This document shows positions 17,505 to 25,465 of a stretch of 64,000 nt of DNA, piece after piece; positions within the stretch are counted from its first letter, which is position 1, and every line of letters begins with the position of its first letter. Position numbers and translations under genes: made by a program. This DNA comes from Blautia sp. OF03-15BH. Its GTDB lineage: Bacteria > Bacillota > Clostridia > Lachnospirales > Lachnospiraceae. The DNA lies in NCBI RefSeq assembly GCF_003463065.1, contig NZ_QSCM01000002.1, forward strand, positions 216,762 to 280,761, in the 5' to 3' direction. The notes under the pieces were generated by a model. It saw only the letters and a program-made list of their open reading frames with translations. It did not search any database and was not told where the DNA came from.

Positions 17505-17810
17505 ATGTACGCAATTATTGCAACAGGTGGTAAACAGTACAAAGTAGCCGAAGGCGATATCATTAACGTAGAGAAACTGGGTGCAGAAGCAGGAGAGACC
17601 GTTACCTTTGATAACGTTCTTGCTGTAAGCAACGAGGGTCTGAAAGTCGGTGCTGACGTAGCAGCTGCTACCGTAACTGCCAGCGTTGTAAAGAACGCTA
17701 AAGCAAAAAAGGTTATCGTTTACAAATATAAACGGAAATCTGGCTATCACAAAAAGAACGGCCACAGACAGCAGTACACTCAGGTTAAGATTGAGAAAAT
17801 CAACGCTTAA
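17505..17810 (+). CDS. rplU: 50S ribosomal protein L21
   Basis: 101 residues, the normal bacterial length, beginning MYAIIATGGKQYKVAEGD and containing the basic KKVIVYKYKRKSGYHKKNGHRQ section that binds 23S rRNA. AGGAGGTG precedes the ATG. First gene of the rplU-prp-rpmA operon. Confidence 0.97.
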   Translation: MYAIIATGGKQYKVAEGDIINVEKLGAEAGETVTFDNVLAVSNEGLKVGADVAAATVTASVVKNAKAKKVIVYKYKRKSGYHKKNGHRQQYTQVKIEKINA

Positions 17811-17815
17811 TTGTT

Positions 17816-18136
17816 ATGATCACAATTACAGTTTTTAAGCATCAGGATCAGTATCACGGCTTTCGCAGCTGCGGGCATGCCGGTTATGCAAAGGAAGGAT
17901 CTGACATCATCTGTGCGGCCGTTTCGGTTCTCACAGTGAACGCCATCAATTCCATTGATACATTGACTGAAGATGCCTTTGACGTCCGTCAGGACGAAGG
18001 ATATCTGGAACTGATACTTGAAGGGACATGCTCCAAGGAGACGTCCTTACTTCTGGATTCTCTGGTCCTCGGGCTTGAGTCTATCCAGGAGAGTTATGGA
18101 AAGAAATATATAAAGATTGCAACCAAGGAGGTGTAA
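17816..18136 (+). CDS. prp: Ribosomal-processing cysteine protease Prp
   Basis: 106 residues. The catalytic pair is visible as His in RSCGHAGYA and Cys in DIICAAVSVLT. Prp removes the N-terminal extension of L27 in Firmicutes, and the substrate gene rpmA follows directly, with the expected cleavage sequence. The start lies 6 nt after the rplU stop, so the operon order rplU-prp-rpmA is conserved. Confidence 0.93.
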   Translation: MITITVFKHQDQYHGFRSCGHAGYAKEGSDIICAAVSVLTVNAINSIDTLTEDAFDVRQDEGYLELILEGTCSKETSLLLDSLVLGLESIQESYGKKYIKIATKEV

Positions 18137-18140
18137 CGAT

Positions 18141-18425
18141 ATGTTAAAAATGAACCTTCAGATTTTCGCTCATAAAAAAGGTGTTGGTTCTACTAAGAAC
18201 GGCAGAGATTCCGAGTCCAAGAGATTAGGAGCCAAGAGAGCAGACGGACAGTTTGTAAAAGCTGGTAACATCCTTTACAGACAGCGTGGTACCAAGATTC
18301 ATCCGGGAGTAAACGTTGGACGTGGCGGTGACGACACCCTGTTCGCTCTGGTTGACGGCGTTGTTCGTTTTGAGAGAAAAGGCAGAGACAAGAAGCAGGT
18401 TTCTATCGTTCCTGTTTCCGAATAA
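18141..18425 (+). CDS. rpmA: 50S ribosomal protein L27
   Basis: 94 residues. It begins MLKMNLQIFAHKKGVGS: the extension MLKMNLQIF before AHKK is the Firmicutes-type leader that Prp cleaves so that the conserved N-terminus can reach the peptidyl transferase centre. AAGGAGGTG before the ATG at 18141 rules out an upstream in-frame ATG. It ends the operon, followed by a hairpin. Confidence 0.97.
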   Translation: MLKMNLQIFAHKKGVGSTKNGRDSESKRLGAKRADGQFVKAGNILYRQRGTKIHPGVNVGRGGDDTLFALVDGVVRFERKGRDKKQVSIVPVSE

Positions 18426-18440
18426 TGAGTGACACTTTAG

Positions 18441-18478
18441 GGCTTCAAATCATCTCTTGGTTTGGAGCCTCATTTTAT
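18441..18478 (+). terminator. Hairpin after rpmA
   Basis: GGCTTCAAA (18441-18449) pairs with TTTGGAGCC (18461-18469), one G-T pair, 11-nt loop, followed by TCATTTT. It is a terminator or partial terminator before obgE. Confidence 0.6.
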
Positions 18479-18495
18479 ATAGAAGGAGAATTTTC

Positions 18496-19785
18496 ATGTT
18501 TGCAGACAGAGCAAAGATATTTATCCGCTCCGGAAAAGGCGGAGACGGTCATGTAAGCTTCCGCAGGGAACTTTTCGTACCCAACGGCGGTCCTGACGGA
18601 GGAGACGGCGGAAAAGGCGGAGATGTGATTTTCGAGGTGGATGAAGGTCTCACCAATCTGTCCGAATATCGTCACCGTGCAAAATTTACTGCTGAACCTG
18701 GTGAACAGGGCGGCAAAAAACGCTGTCATGGTGCCAATGGAAAAAATCTGATCCTGAAAGTTCCCGCCGGAACGATCATTCGTGAGGCGGAATCCGGAAA
18801 AGTCATTGCCGACATGTCCGGTGACAATAAACGACAGGTGATCTTAAAGGGAGGCCGTGGTGGTCAGGGAAACATGCACTATGCAACAGCTACCATGCAG
18901 GTACCAAAATACGCTCAGCCGGGTCAGGCAGCTCAGGAACTCTGGGTCAATCTGGAGCTGAAGGTCATTGCTGATGTAGGACTGGTTGGTTTTCCGAACG
19001 TAGGAAAATCCACTCTGCTTTCCAGAGTGAGCAATGCAAAACCAAAGATCGCCAATTATCATTTTACAACTTTGAATCCCATGCAGGGTGTCGTGGATCT
19101 GGGCGACGGAAGCAGCTTTATCATGGCTGATATCCCCGGTCTCATCGAAGGTGCTTCTGAAGGTGTCGGACTCGGCCATGAGTTTCTTCGCCATGTAGAG
19201 CGTACCAAGATCCTTCTTCACGTAGTAGATGCCGCTTCTACAGAAGGCCGCGACCCCATTGATGATATTTATAAAATTAACGAGGAACTGAAAAATTACA
19301 ACGAGGAGCTGGCTTCCCGTCCGCAGATCATCGCTGCCAATAAAACAGATGTGATCTATGCAGAGGACGAGGATCCCGTAGAAAAGATCCGCGCTGAATT
19401 CGAACCTCAGGGCATCCGGGTATTCCCCATTTCCGCAGTCAGCGGAAAAGGTGTAAAAGAGCTTCTCTCTTACATCTGGGAAGTGTTAAAAGAGCTTCCG
19501 CAGGAGCCCGTTGTCTTTGAGCAGGAATACTTCCCTGAAGAATACAACAGCAACGATAATCTTTCCTACACTGTGGAACAGCTGGATGAACATACCTTTG
19601 TGGTAGAGGGTCCCAAGATTGAGAAAATGCTGGGTTATACCAACCTGGATTCCGAAAAAGGCTTCCTGTTCTTCCAGAACTTCCTGAAAAACACCGGTAT
19701 TCTGAAAGATCTGGAAAATGCCGGCATTCAGGATGGTGATACCGTCCGCATGTATGGTCTCCAGTTTGATTATTATAAAGAGTAG
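18496..19785 (+). CDS. obgE: GTPase Obg
   Basis: 429 residues: glycine-rich Obg fold (about 1-158; GGDGGKGGDVIF), GTPase domain with P-loop GFPNVGKST, switch and G3 region DIPG, and NKTD, then the C-terminal OCT domain (about 350-429) seen in Gram-positive Obg. It acts in 50S subunit assembly and stress signalling. GAAGGAG before the ATG at 18496 fixes the start rather than an upstream ATG. It follows rpmA as in many Firmicutes. Confidence 0.96.
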   Translation: MFADRAKIFIRSGKGGDGHVSFRRELFVPNGGPDGGDGGKGGDVIFEVDEGLTNLSEYRHRAKFTAEPGEQGGKKRCHGANGKNLILKVPAGTIIREAESGKVIADMSGDNKRQVILKGGRGGQGNMHYATATMQVPKYAQPGQAAQELWVNLELKVIADVGLVGFPNVGKSTLLSRVSNAKPKIANYHFTTLNPMQGVVDLGDGSSFIMADIPGLIEGASEGVGLGHEFLRHVERTKILLHVVDAASTEGRDPIDDIYKINEELKNYNEELASRPQIIAANKTDVIYAEDEDPVEKIRAEFEPQGIRVFPISAVSGKGVKELLSYIWEVLKELPQEPVVFEQEYFPEEYNSNDNLSYTVEQLDEHTFVVEGPKIEKMLGYTNLDSEKGFLFFQNFLKNTGILKDLENAGIQDGDTVRMYGLQFDYYKE

Positions 19786-19798
19786 GAGAAAAATCTAT

Positions 19799-20089
19799 AT
19801 GACAAGCAAACAGCGTGCTTATTTAAAGAGTCTGGCCATGACGATGGATCCCATCTTTCAGATCGGAAAAAGCAGCCTGACGCCGGAAAACACCAAAGCG
19901 ATCGACGAAGCTCTGGAAGCCCGGGAGCTCATTAAGATCAGTGTTCTCCAGAACTGTCTGGACGATCCGAGAGAGATCGCAGCTGTTGTGGCAGAACGCA
20001 CACGTTCTCAGGTAGTTCAGGTCATCGGCAAAAAGATCGTCCTGTACCGTGAGGGCAAGAAAGAGAAAAAGAAAATCATTCTCCCGTAA
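19799..20089 (+). CDS. yhbY: YhbY family RNA-binding protein (CRM domain)
   Basis: 96 residues, beginning MTSKQRAYLKSLAMTMDPIFQIGKSSLTP, with the GKSGLT-like loop (here GKSSLT) of CRM/YhbY domains and a basic C-terminus. These proteins bind pre-50S ribosomal particles. The ATG 14 nt after obgE has AGGAG upstream. Its position between obgE and nadD is conserved in Clostridia. Confidence 0.9.
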   Translation: MTSKQRAYLKSLAMTMDPIFQIGKSSLTPENTKAIDEALEARELIKISVLQNCLDDPREIAAVVAERTRSQVVQVIGKKIVLYREGKKEKKKIILP

Positions 20090-20106
20090 AAGGAGCGATA
20101 AAAGAA

Positions 20107-20745
20107 ATGACAGGAAAGCGCAAGAAAAAAGGAATCATGGGTGGCACCTTCGATCCGATCCATATTGGTCATCTGATCCTTGGAGAAAATGCCTGCCTTC
20201 AGTTTGGTCTGGATTCTGTTCTTTTTATGCCGAGCGGCAACCCTCCACATAAACCGCACCGGCCAGGCAGAGCCACTACAGACCAGAGGGTGGAGATGGT
20301 TCGGCTCGCCATTGCGGATAACCCGCATTTTGAACTTTCACTGGCAGAAACTCATGACCAGGGTTATACGTACACAAAAGAAACTCTGCGTCGTCTGACC
20401 GCTGAGAATCCGGATACCGATTATTATTTCATTATGGGTGCCGACTCTCTTTTTCAGTTTGAACACTGGAAGGAGCCGGGAGAGATCTGTCAGCTGGCCA
20501 CTCTGGTCGTTGCTGTCCGCGATCACGTTTCCGATGAAAAACTGAATGAACAGATTCTGCATCTGAAGGAGACTCTGGGTGCCAGAATTGAAAAACTGGA
20601 TACTCCAAACATTGATATTTCTTCGGAAACTCTGCGTTCCTGGATTTTCAGTGATCATTCCATGCGTTATTATGTTCCGGATCCCGTCATTTCTTATATA
20701 GAAAAAGAGAGAATCTACCGACGTAAAGAAGAAGGCTGTCTCTGA
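20107..20745 (+). CDS. nadD: Nicotinate-nucleotide adenylyltransferase
   Basis: 212 residues. The nucleotidyltransferase signature GGTFDPIHIGHL (about 12-23) and the ISSETLR motif (about 173-179) are present. The enzyme joins nicotinate mononucleotide and ATP to make deamido-NAD. AAAGGAG before the ATG. It forms the usual Firmicutes run with yqeK and rsfS. Confidence 0.95.
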   Translation: MTGKRKKKGIMGGTFDPIHIGHLILGENACLQFGLDSVLFMPSGNPPHKPHRPGRATTDQRVEMVRLAIADNPHFELSLAETHDQGYTYTKETLRRLTAENPDTDYYFIMGADSLFQFEHWKEPGEICQLATLVVAVRDHVSDEKLNEQILHLKETLGARIEKLDTPNIDISSETLRSWIFSDHSMRYYVPDPVISYIEKERIYRRKEEGCL

Positions 20746-20782
20746 GACAGCTGCCATTTTCCACAGAAGAGAGCGTAAAAAC

Positions 20783-21382
20783 ATGGAAGAGTATAATATC
20801 TTACGCATGCAGAACCGATTGAAAGAATATCTCACTCGCGACCGTTTCATCCATACGCAGGGTGTGATGTACACAGCAACAGCTCTTGCCATGTGTCATG
20901 GAGAAGATCTTGTCAAAGCTCAGGTGGCCGGCCTGCTTCACGACTGTGCCAAATGCATTCCCACCGGAAAAAAGCTCAAGATCTGCAAGAAGAACGACAT
21001 TCCCCTCACCAGATGGGAGGAAGAGAATGAAGCCCTTCTCCATGCCAAAGTCGGAGTTTATATTGCGAAAAAGAAATACGGAATCGATGATCCTGCCATC
21101 TTGAATGCCATCCGCTACCATACAACAGGTAAGGCAGATATGACTGTCCTTGAAAAGATCGTTTATATCGCCGATTACATTGAACCTGGTCGTTATAAAG
21201 CAAAGAATCTCCCGGAAGTCCGCCATCTGGCCTTTCAGAATCTGGATGAAACCATGTACCAGATCCTGCATGATACGATCCTTTATCTGAATGGCAGCAC
21301 CAACACCATGGATCCTTCCACAATACAGGCATTTGAATATTACCAGAAACTGCACAACGAACGAAAAGGAGCAAACACATGA
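20783..21382 (+). CDS. yqeK: HD-domain symmetrical Ap4A hydrolase YqeK
   Basis: 199 residues with the HD metal-binding set: H24 (RFIHTQGV), HD in AGLLHDCAK, H in ALLHAKVG, H in AIRYHTTG and D in YIADYIEPGR. YqeK proteins of Firmicutes hydrolyse Ap4A symmetrically. It overlaps rsfS by 4 nt (ATGA), so translation is coupled. Confidence 0.93.
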   Translation: MEEYNILRMQNRLKEYLTRDRFIHTQGVMYTATALAMCHGEDLVKAQVAGLLHDCAKCIPTGKKLKICKKNDIPLTRWEEENEALLHAKVGVYIAKKKYGIDDPAILNAIRYHTTGKADMTVLEKIVYIADYIEPGRYKAKNLPEVRHLAFQNLDETMYQILHDTILYLNGSTNTMDPSTIQAFEYYQKLHNERKGANT

Positions 21383-21738
21383 GCGAATATACATCCAAAG
21401 AAATTACAAAGCTTGCCTGCGAAGCCCTGGCTGACAAAAAAGCGGATGATATCAAAGTCATTGATATTTCTGAGGTTTCCAGCCTCGCCGATTATTTTGT
21501 CATCGCCGGCGGTATGAACCGCAACCAGGTTCAGGCCATGGCCGACAATGTAGAAGAAACTCTCGGAAGAAAACTGGAGCTTTCCCCGAAGCAAATTGAA
21601 GGATATTCTTCAGCGAACTGGGTTTTAATGGATTACAGAGATGTTGTCATCCACATTTTTGACCAGGAAAATCGTCGGTTCTACGACCTCGCCAGAATCT
21701 GGAGAGACGGTAAAGAAGTGGATATTGAGAGCCTATAA
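21379..21738 (+). CDS. rsfS: Ribosome silencing factor RsfS
   Basis: 119 residues, usual length, with the family core DIKVIDISEVSSLADYFVIA, the SAxWVLMDYRDVVIHIF section and RIWRDGKEV near the end. It binds L14 and blocks subunit joining under starvation. Last gene of the conserved block; AT-rich accessory sequence starts after it. Confidence 0.95.
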   Translation: MSEYTSKEITKLACEALADKKADDIKVIDISEVSSLADYFVIAGGMNRNQVQAMADNVEETLGRKLELSPKQIEGYSSANWVLMDYRDVVIHIFDQENRRFYDLARIWRDGKEVDIESL

Positions 21739-21908
21739 GGGCGATTTTATTGTTAAAATCAACAAAATAGATAGCTCTGTTTTGTAAGTTTTAGACAAAG
21801 TAAATAATCTGCCGGAAGAAAAAAGCCCATCAAAAACACGTATATTGATATATGAATTGATGTAAAACCAATCCTGCATTTATACACGTAATATTCATTG
21901 ATTTTTAT

Positions 21909-21947
21909 GCATGCATCATTTTATACATTGATGCATGCTTTTTTATT
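21909..21947 (+). terminator. Strong intrinsic terminator
   Basis: GCATGCATCA (21909-21918) pairs perfectly with TGATGCATGC (21929-21938), with a 10-nt loop and a T-rich tail TTTTTTATT. It closes the rsfS transcript at the edge of the accessory island. Confidence 0.75.
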
Positions 21948-21972
21948 GCTTTTATATGTATAAATATACAAA

Positions 21973-22344
21973 ATGGATAAAGATTATAAAGTAGACAATA
22001 ACATTTCGATAACTAAGTGTGATCAAGTTGTCAAAAGATTATATTCAACGCAAATTTGGGGTCATAAAGATTTAAAATTATTGTTGTTAGGTAAGGATGT
22101 TCCTGGAAAATGCAGAGAATCAATCGCACAGAAAAGAAGCATTTTAAGAAAGAACGGGTTCCTGCTGGCAGAGATACCAGAAGATATTGAGGTTACAATA
22201 AGAAGAAGCAAAGACCCTGCAAAAGGCAAGGAATATAAGATAAAATTAGTGCAAAGCCCAAAGCAAAATATAAACATACAATACTGGAGCAATGAAGAAA
22301 TCACAGCATTATTAAATGGTGATGAAGTTGGCCAGTACTTATGA
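21973..22344 (+). CDS. Hypothetical protein (island edge)
   Basis: 123 residues, not recognised. The protein is mostly hydrophilic, with a basic section RRSKDPAKGKEYKIK and an acidic C-terminus. No ribosome binding site is visible before the ATG and base use is much more AT-rich than in rsfS upstream. It may be a remnant or a late arrival. Confidence 0.4.
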   Translation: MDKDYKVDNNISITKCDQVVKRLYSTQIWGHKDLKLLLLGKDVPGKCRESIAQKRSILRKNGFLLAEIPEDIEVTIRRSKDPAKGKEYKIKLVQSPKQNINIQYWSNEEITALLNGDEVGQYL

Positions 22345-22479
22345 AGAAATAACAGGAAAAGAATAGAGGGCCGGAACAATAATATAATTAAAATTCTTGA
22401 AAAAGGGATATGACGTTGCAAAACACTTTTGTCTTGTTTTTTAAGTCTTTTGATTGTGGGAGAGATGGTGCTGATATAT

Positions 22480-22543
22480 TTCGAGGACAATTTTTGACTA
22501 TTGGAGACGGCTTTCGGTAAATGATAAAAAAATATGTTATACT
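22480..22543 (+). promoter_or_regulatory. Putative LytTR-regulated promoter of the peptide/exporter locus
   Basis: TTCGAGGACAA (22480-22490) lies 58 bases before a -10 hexamer TATACT (22538-22543). A second, weaker GAGAC box starts 21 bases after the first GAGGAC. The same 11 bases lie at the same distance from TATAAT in the promoter of the AgrA-like gene at 36454. The -35 region is poor, as expected for an activated promoter. About 400 nt then separate this promoter from the small peptide gene. Confidence 0.6.
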
Positions 22544-22648
22544 ACATCAAACAAAACATACAAAACAAAAATGAGAAATAAATGCAAGAGGGTGACTCTG
22601 ATGAAGAGTATTAGTGCTTTTTGATTGTTATGTGGACCAAGGCGGTAA

Positions 22649-22762
22649 ATAGAAGAATACTTTGGAATTGAGATACCAGATGAGTATTTAGTGATGGAAT
22701 TTTTTGAAAGTGAAGAGCATGTAATTGATGTTATCCAAAAACTGATGAATGAACAAAGGTAA
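22649..22762 (+). pseudogene. Remnant of an acyl/peptidyl carrier protein
   Basis: 37 codons open with IEEYFGIEIPDEYLVMEFF and run to a stop; this matches the C-terminal helix region of acyl carrier proteins (in family members ..LEDEF..EI.DED...). A stop codon directly precedes it in frame and the Asp-Ser-Leu attachment motif is missing, so no functional carrier can be made. It sits between the LytTR-type promoter and the peptide gene and may be what is left of a peptide-tailoring or lipid-attachment step. Confidence 0.55.
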
Positions 22763-22946
22763 CAAAAAATTGCCCTAAGTCGATTGGTGAAAAATATAAT
22801 ACAATTAATTATGTCTATCGCAAAATTTTTGGGTTTATTAAATGCTTTTAAAAAATGGGTGATTTTTTGGAATAGAAATCTGACAGCCTTGCGAAATAAG
22901 GAAAGAAGATTTTAAGAAGTTATTATAAATGGAAGGAGGGATGAGT

Positions 22947-23048
22947 GTGCAGAGGTTATATAAGCCGAAATATAGAAAATGTTTGGTCTTAATCAAGCTT
23001 TATGCTGGTGGGGCAACTAACGAAGGATGTAACTGTTGTAGTTGGTAG
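22947..23048 (+). CDS. Small Cys-rich peptide, candidate exported RiPP or signal precursor
   Basis: 33 codons. GTG start chosen because AGGAGG lies seven bases upstream; ATGs at 22941 and 22929 are in frame but badly spaced. The N-terminal half is basic (KPKYRK), followed by a hydrophobic CLVLIKLY and then AGGATNEGCNCCSW at the C-terminus. The Gly-Gly step ahead of a short Cys-dense end looks like a leader/core boundary; the core would be ATNEGCNCCSW. A 12-bp hairpin and two ABC exporter genes follow on the same strand. No radical SAM, LanM, cyclodehydratase or peptidase gene is present. I do not recognise the family. Role as an exported peptide is inference. Confidence 0.55.
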   Translation: MQRLYKPKYRKCLVLIKLYAGGATNEGCNCCSW

Positions 23049-23071
23049 GTTGATTAATAAGTAGTGATTCC

Positions 23072-23113
23072 ACGTCGGATTTCAACATTGAATGTGGTGT
23101 AGAAATCCGACGT
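23072..23113 (+). terminator. Attenuator-like hairpin between peptide and exporter genes
   Basis: ACGTCGGATTTC (23072-23083) pairs perfectly with GAAATCCGACGT (23102-23113); 18-nt loop. Only a short T stretch follows. Hairpins in this position are common in bacteriocin operons, where they keep precursor mRNA in excess of transporter mRNA. Confidence 0.65.
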
Positions 23114-23154
23114 TTGCATAAATAAGTAAAATGCCAAATAGGAAGATATGATTA

Positions 23155-24915
23155 ATGAAGAATATTAGGAATAATACATGGTACATATTATCAAAAACAT
23201 GGAAATATGAGAAAAGACTGATAATCATTATCCTTTTTCAGATAATGATTGGTGTGATTTTACCTCTTGCCACGGCAGTGCTTCCAGCGTGGATTGTTGA
23301 TGCTATTGGAAATGGTATGAATCATATCACAATAGCGAGGCTTGCAGTAGTAATCATCCTATTAATGATTTGCAATACTGCTGTAACATATATTGCAAGT
23401 ATACAAGAAACATATTTACTGAACAGTAAAATGGGGTTCCTGTCTTCTTTGCTTAGAAAAGAGATGGAAATAGATTATGCGTATGCAGAAAGCCCTGAGG
23501 GTCAGAATAAATTTCAGAATGCATTTATGTCAATAGTGAATGATTATCAGGGAATTCCTGGGATGCTTTCCTTAATTGCTCCGCTTATAGGCAATATTTT
23601 AAGTTTGACTGTAAATGTGTTTATTATTATTGAATTTAATGTGTGGATTGTAGTTGTACTTACTGTAACAGCAGTTGTCCATTTTTGGATAGCAGCCAAG
23701 ATTCGAAAGAAGCAGGATGCCTTGAGGGATTCCATGGCTGATTCATCGCGAAAGCTGGAATATATATATGAATATATGTCCGGAAATGCGAGCACCAGAG
23801 AAATCAAAATATTTGATATGCAGAAATGGATAGTGGATGTCTTGAATAATGTGACACAAATACGCATCGGACTGGCTAGAAAAAGTGCGGGATTTAACTT
23901 TTTTTTATCTGTTTCGGACTGTGTTATATTGGCGCTTAGAGATGCTTTTGCTTATTTTGTAACATTTTGGGCTGTATATACGGGGAAAATAGAGGTTTGG
24001 GAATTTGTTTTTTATCTTGGCATTATAACCTGTATATCTTCCGGTTTTACAGAATTGACAAATACATTAGCTTCTTTTGGGCAGAGAAATATGGAAGTTA
24101 GTACATTCCAGGAGTTTCTTGATTTGGATTGTTCTGATGAAGGTATTGGATTAGAAAACATGAAGCCAGTCACGATTGAACTTAGAGATGTATCCTTTCA
24201 GTTTTGTGATGATGGACCTTACATATTAAGACATATAAATCTGGTATTGCATGAGAGTGAGAAAATAGCTTTTGTAGGCGAGAACGGAGCAGGAAAGAGT
24301 ACGCTGGTAAAGATTATTTGCGGGCTGTATAAACCTACAGAAGGGAAGGTATTGGTCAATGGAGTGAATCTTGAGGAAATAAAACTGTCGGATTATCACA
24401 GGCTTTTGGCAACTGCTTTCCAGGATATCCATATACTGCCTATGACGATTGGTGAGAACATTGCTTTTGGAGAAGTGGATTCTTATGTGGAAGAAATTAG
24501 AAAATGTATAAAAGTAGCTGGTTTGGGTAATGAATTTTGGGATATTATGAAGCCCCTCACAAGAATGTTAGATGCAAATGGATTGGTACCATCCGGCGGA
24601 CAGGAACAAAAGCTGATTTTGGCAAGAGTGGCATTTAAGCTTTTATATAAAAATGCTCAGATTCTGATTTTGGACGAACCTACTGCAGCCATGGATGCAA
24701 TATCTGAAAAGGCGTTTTATGAAAAATATATGCGTTTGTCGAAACATAAGAGCTGTATATTAATCTCTCATCGATTGAAATCAACAAGTTTTTGTGATTC
24801 TATTGTTGTTATGGAAAAAGGACAAATTATAGAGTGCGGAACACATGAGGAACTTATGGATAGAAATACGCACTACAGAGCCCTGTATGAGCTTCAGAGT
24901 AGCTATTACCAATAA
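23155..24915 (+). CDS. ABC exporter, fused permease and ATPase (pair 1, first)
   Basis: 586 residues. Six-helix transmembrane domain (about 20-310) followed by an ATPase domain with Walker A GENGAGKST, Q-loop AFQDI, signature PSGGQEQKL, Walker B ILILDEPTAAMDA and switch His in LISHR. No C39 peptidase domain, so leader cleavage would have to be done elsewhere. It is probably one half of a heterodimer with the next exporter. AT-rich with weak codon bias, unlike the flanking core genes. Position after the peptide gene suggests it exports that peptide. Confidence 0.85.
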   Translation: MKNIRNNTWYILSKTWKYEKRLIIIILFQIMIGVILPLATAVLPAWIVDAIGNGMNHITIARLAVVIILLMICNTAVTYIASIQETYLLNSKMGFLSSLLRKEMEIDYAYAESPEGQNKFQNAFMSIVNDYQGIPGMLSLIAPLIGNILSLTVNVFIIIEFNVWIVVVLTVTAVVHFWIAAKIRKKQDALRDSMADSSRKLEYIYEYMSGNASTREIKIFDMQKWIVDVLNNVTQIRIGLARKSAGFNFFLSVSDCVILALRDAFAYFVTFWAVYTGKIEVWEFVFYLGIITCISSGFTELTNTLASFGQRNMEVSTFQEFLDLDCSDEGIGLENMKPVTIELRDVSFQFCDDGPYILRHINLVLHESEKIAFVGENGAGKSTLVKIICGLYKPTEGKVLVNGVNLEEIKLSDYHRLLATAFQDIHILPMTIGENIAFGEVDSYVEEIRKCIKVAGLGNEFWDIMKPLTRMLDANGLVPSGGQEQKLILARVAFKLLYKNAQILILDEPTAAMDAISEKAFYEKYMRLSKHKSCILISHRLKSTSFCDSIVVMEKGQIIECGTHEELMDRNTHYRALYELQSSYYQ

Positions 24916-25465
24916 AGAAGAGTGGGGGAAGATTGAAAATATAGGTTTATGCAGATTTTTAACCCCTGATTCCTTGCGATGAGAATTAACTGTTCTACAG
25001 TAATTTTACGGTCAGCGGGTGGCAGGTCGGATTTTTTGTAAAGATTTGTATGCTGAATTAAAAACATCTACAGATGAACAGTCGAATGTTAGCAATTTCA
25101 TAGAGAGGCCACTTTTGTAAATGATAAGAAGCCCTTGACTGAACTATCACGCAATTAAACTAAGGAACTTAAACAATTCTTAGTGTAGGGACTTGAAGTA
25201 TCACTTGTTTTTACTTGAAAAGGCAGAACATTACATTGATTGAAATGCTGTCTAAAATGATACGTTTTTTACAACTTCTTCTTCCGTACTTTGTAGTATA
25301 GCTTCTTACAAGTTATTTTACATCATAGAGTGGAAATTGAAAATTTTTATTGCTATTTGTGCCGCTATACGAAGGCGGCGGAATAGTGATTATATTGAAA
25401 AAAACTCAAGCAAACATTTATATAACGGTCTATGCTTGGGCAAAGCGAAAGGAATAGATATAATC
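24916..25465 (+). other. Intergenic stretch between exporters
   Basis: About 550 bases without a gene I can support. Short open stretches exist but are broken by stops and have no recognisable domain. A weak inverted repeat lies near 25158-25183 (CTAAGGAA with TTCTTAG). It may be the residue of a deleted gene, since paired exporters are usually adjacent. Confidence 0.35.

Noticed and set aside
22571..22624. Very short ORF of 17 codons after the LytTR-type promoter
   Set aside because: No domain or conserved pattern, and too short to judge; may just be the start of the decayed carrier gene.
22811..22915. Small amphipathic basic peptide ORF (34 codons, starting MSIAKFLGLLNAFKKW) that resembles a leaderless bacteriocin
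   Set aside because: No ribosome binding site at usable distance, and an overlapping frame looks equally protein-like. Kept out of the feature list for lack of support.
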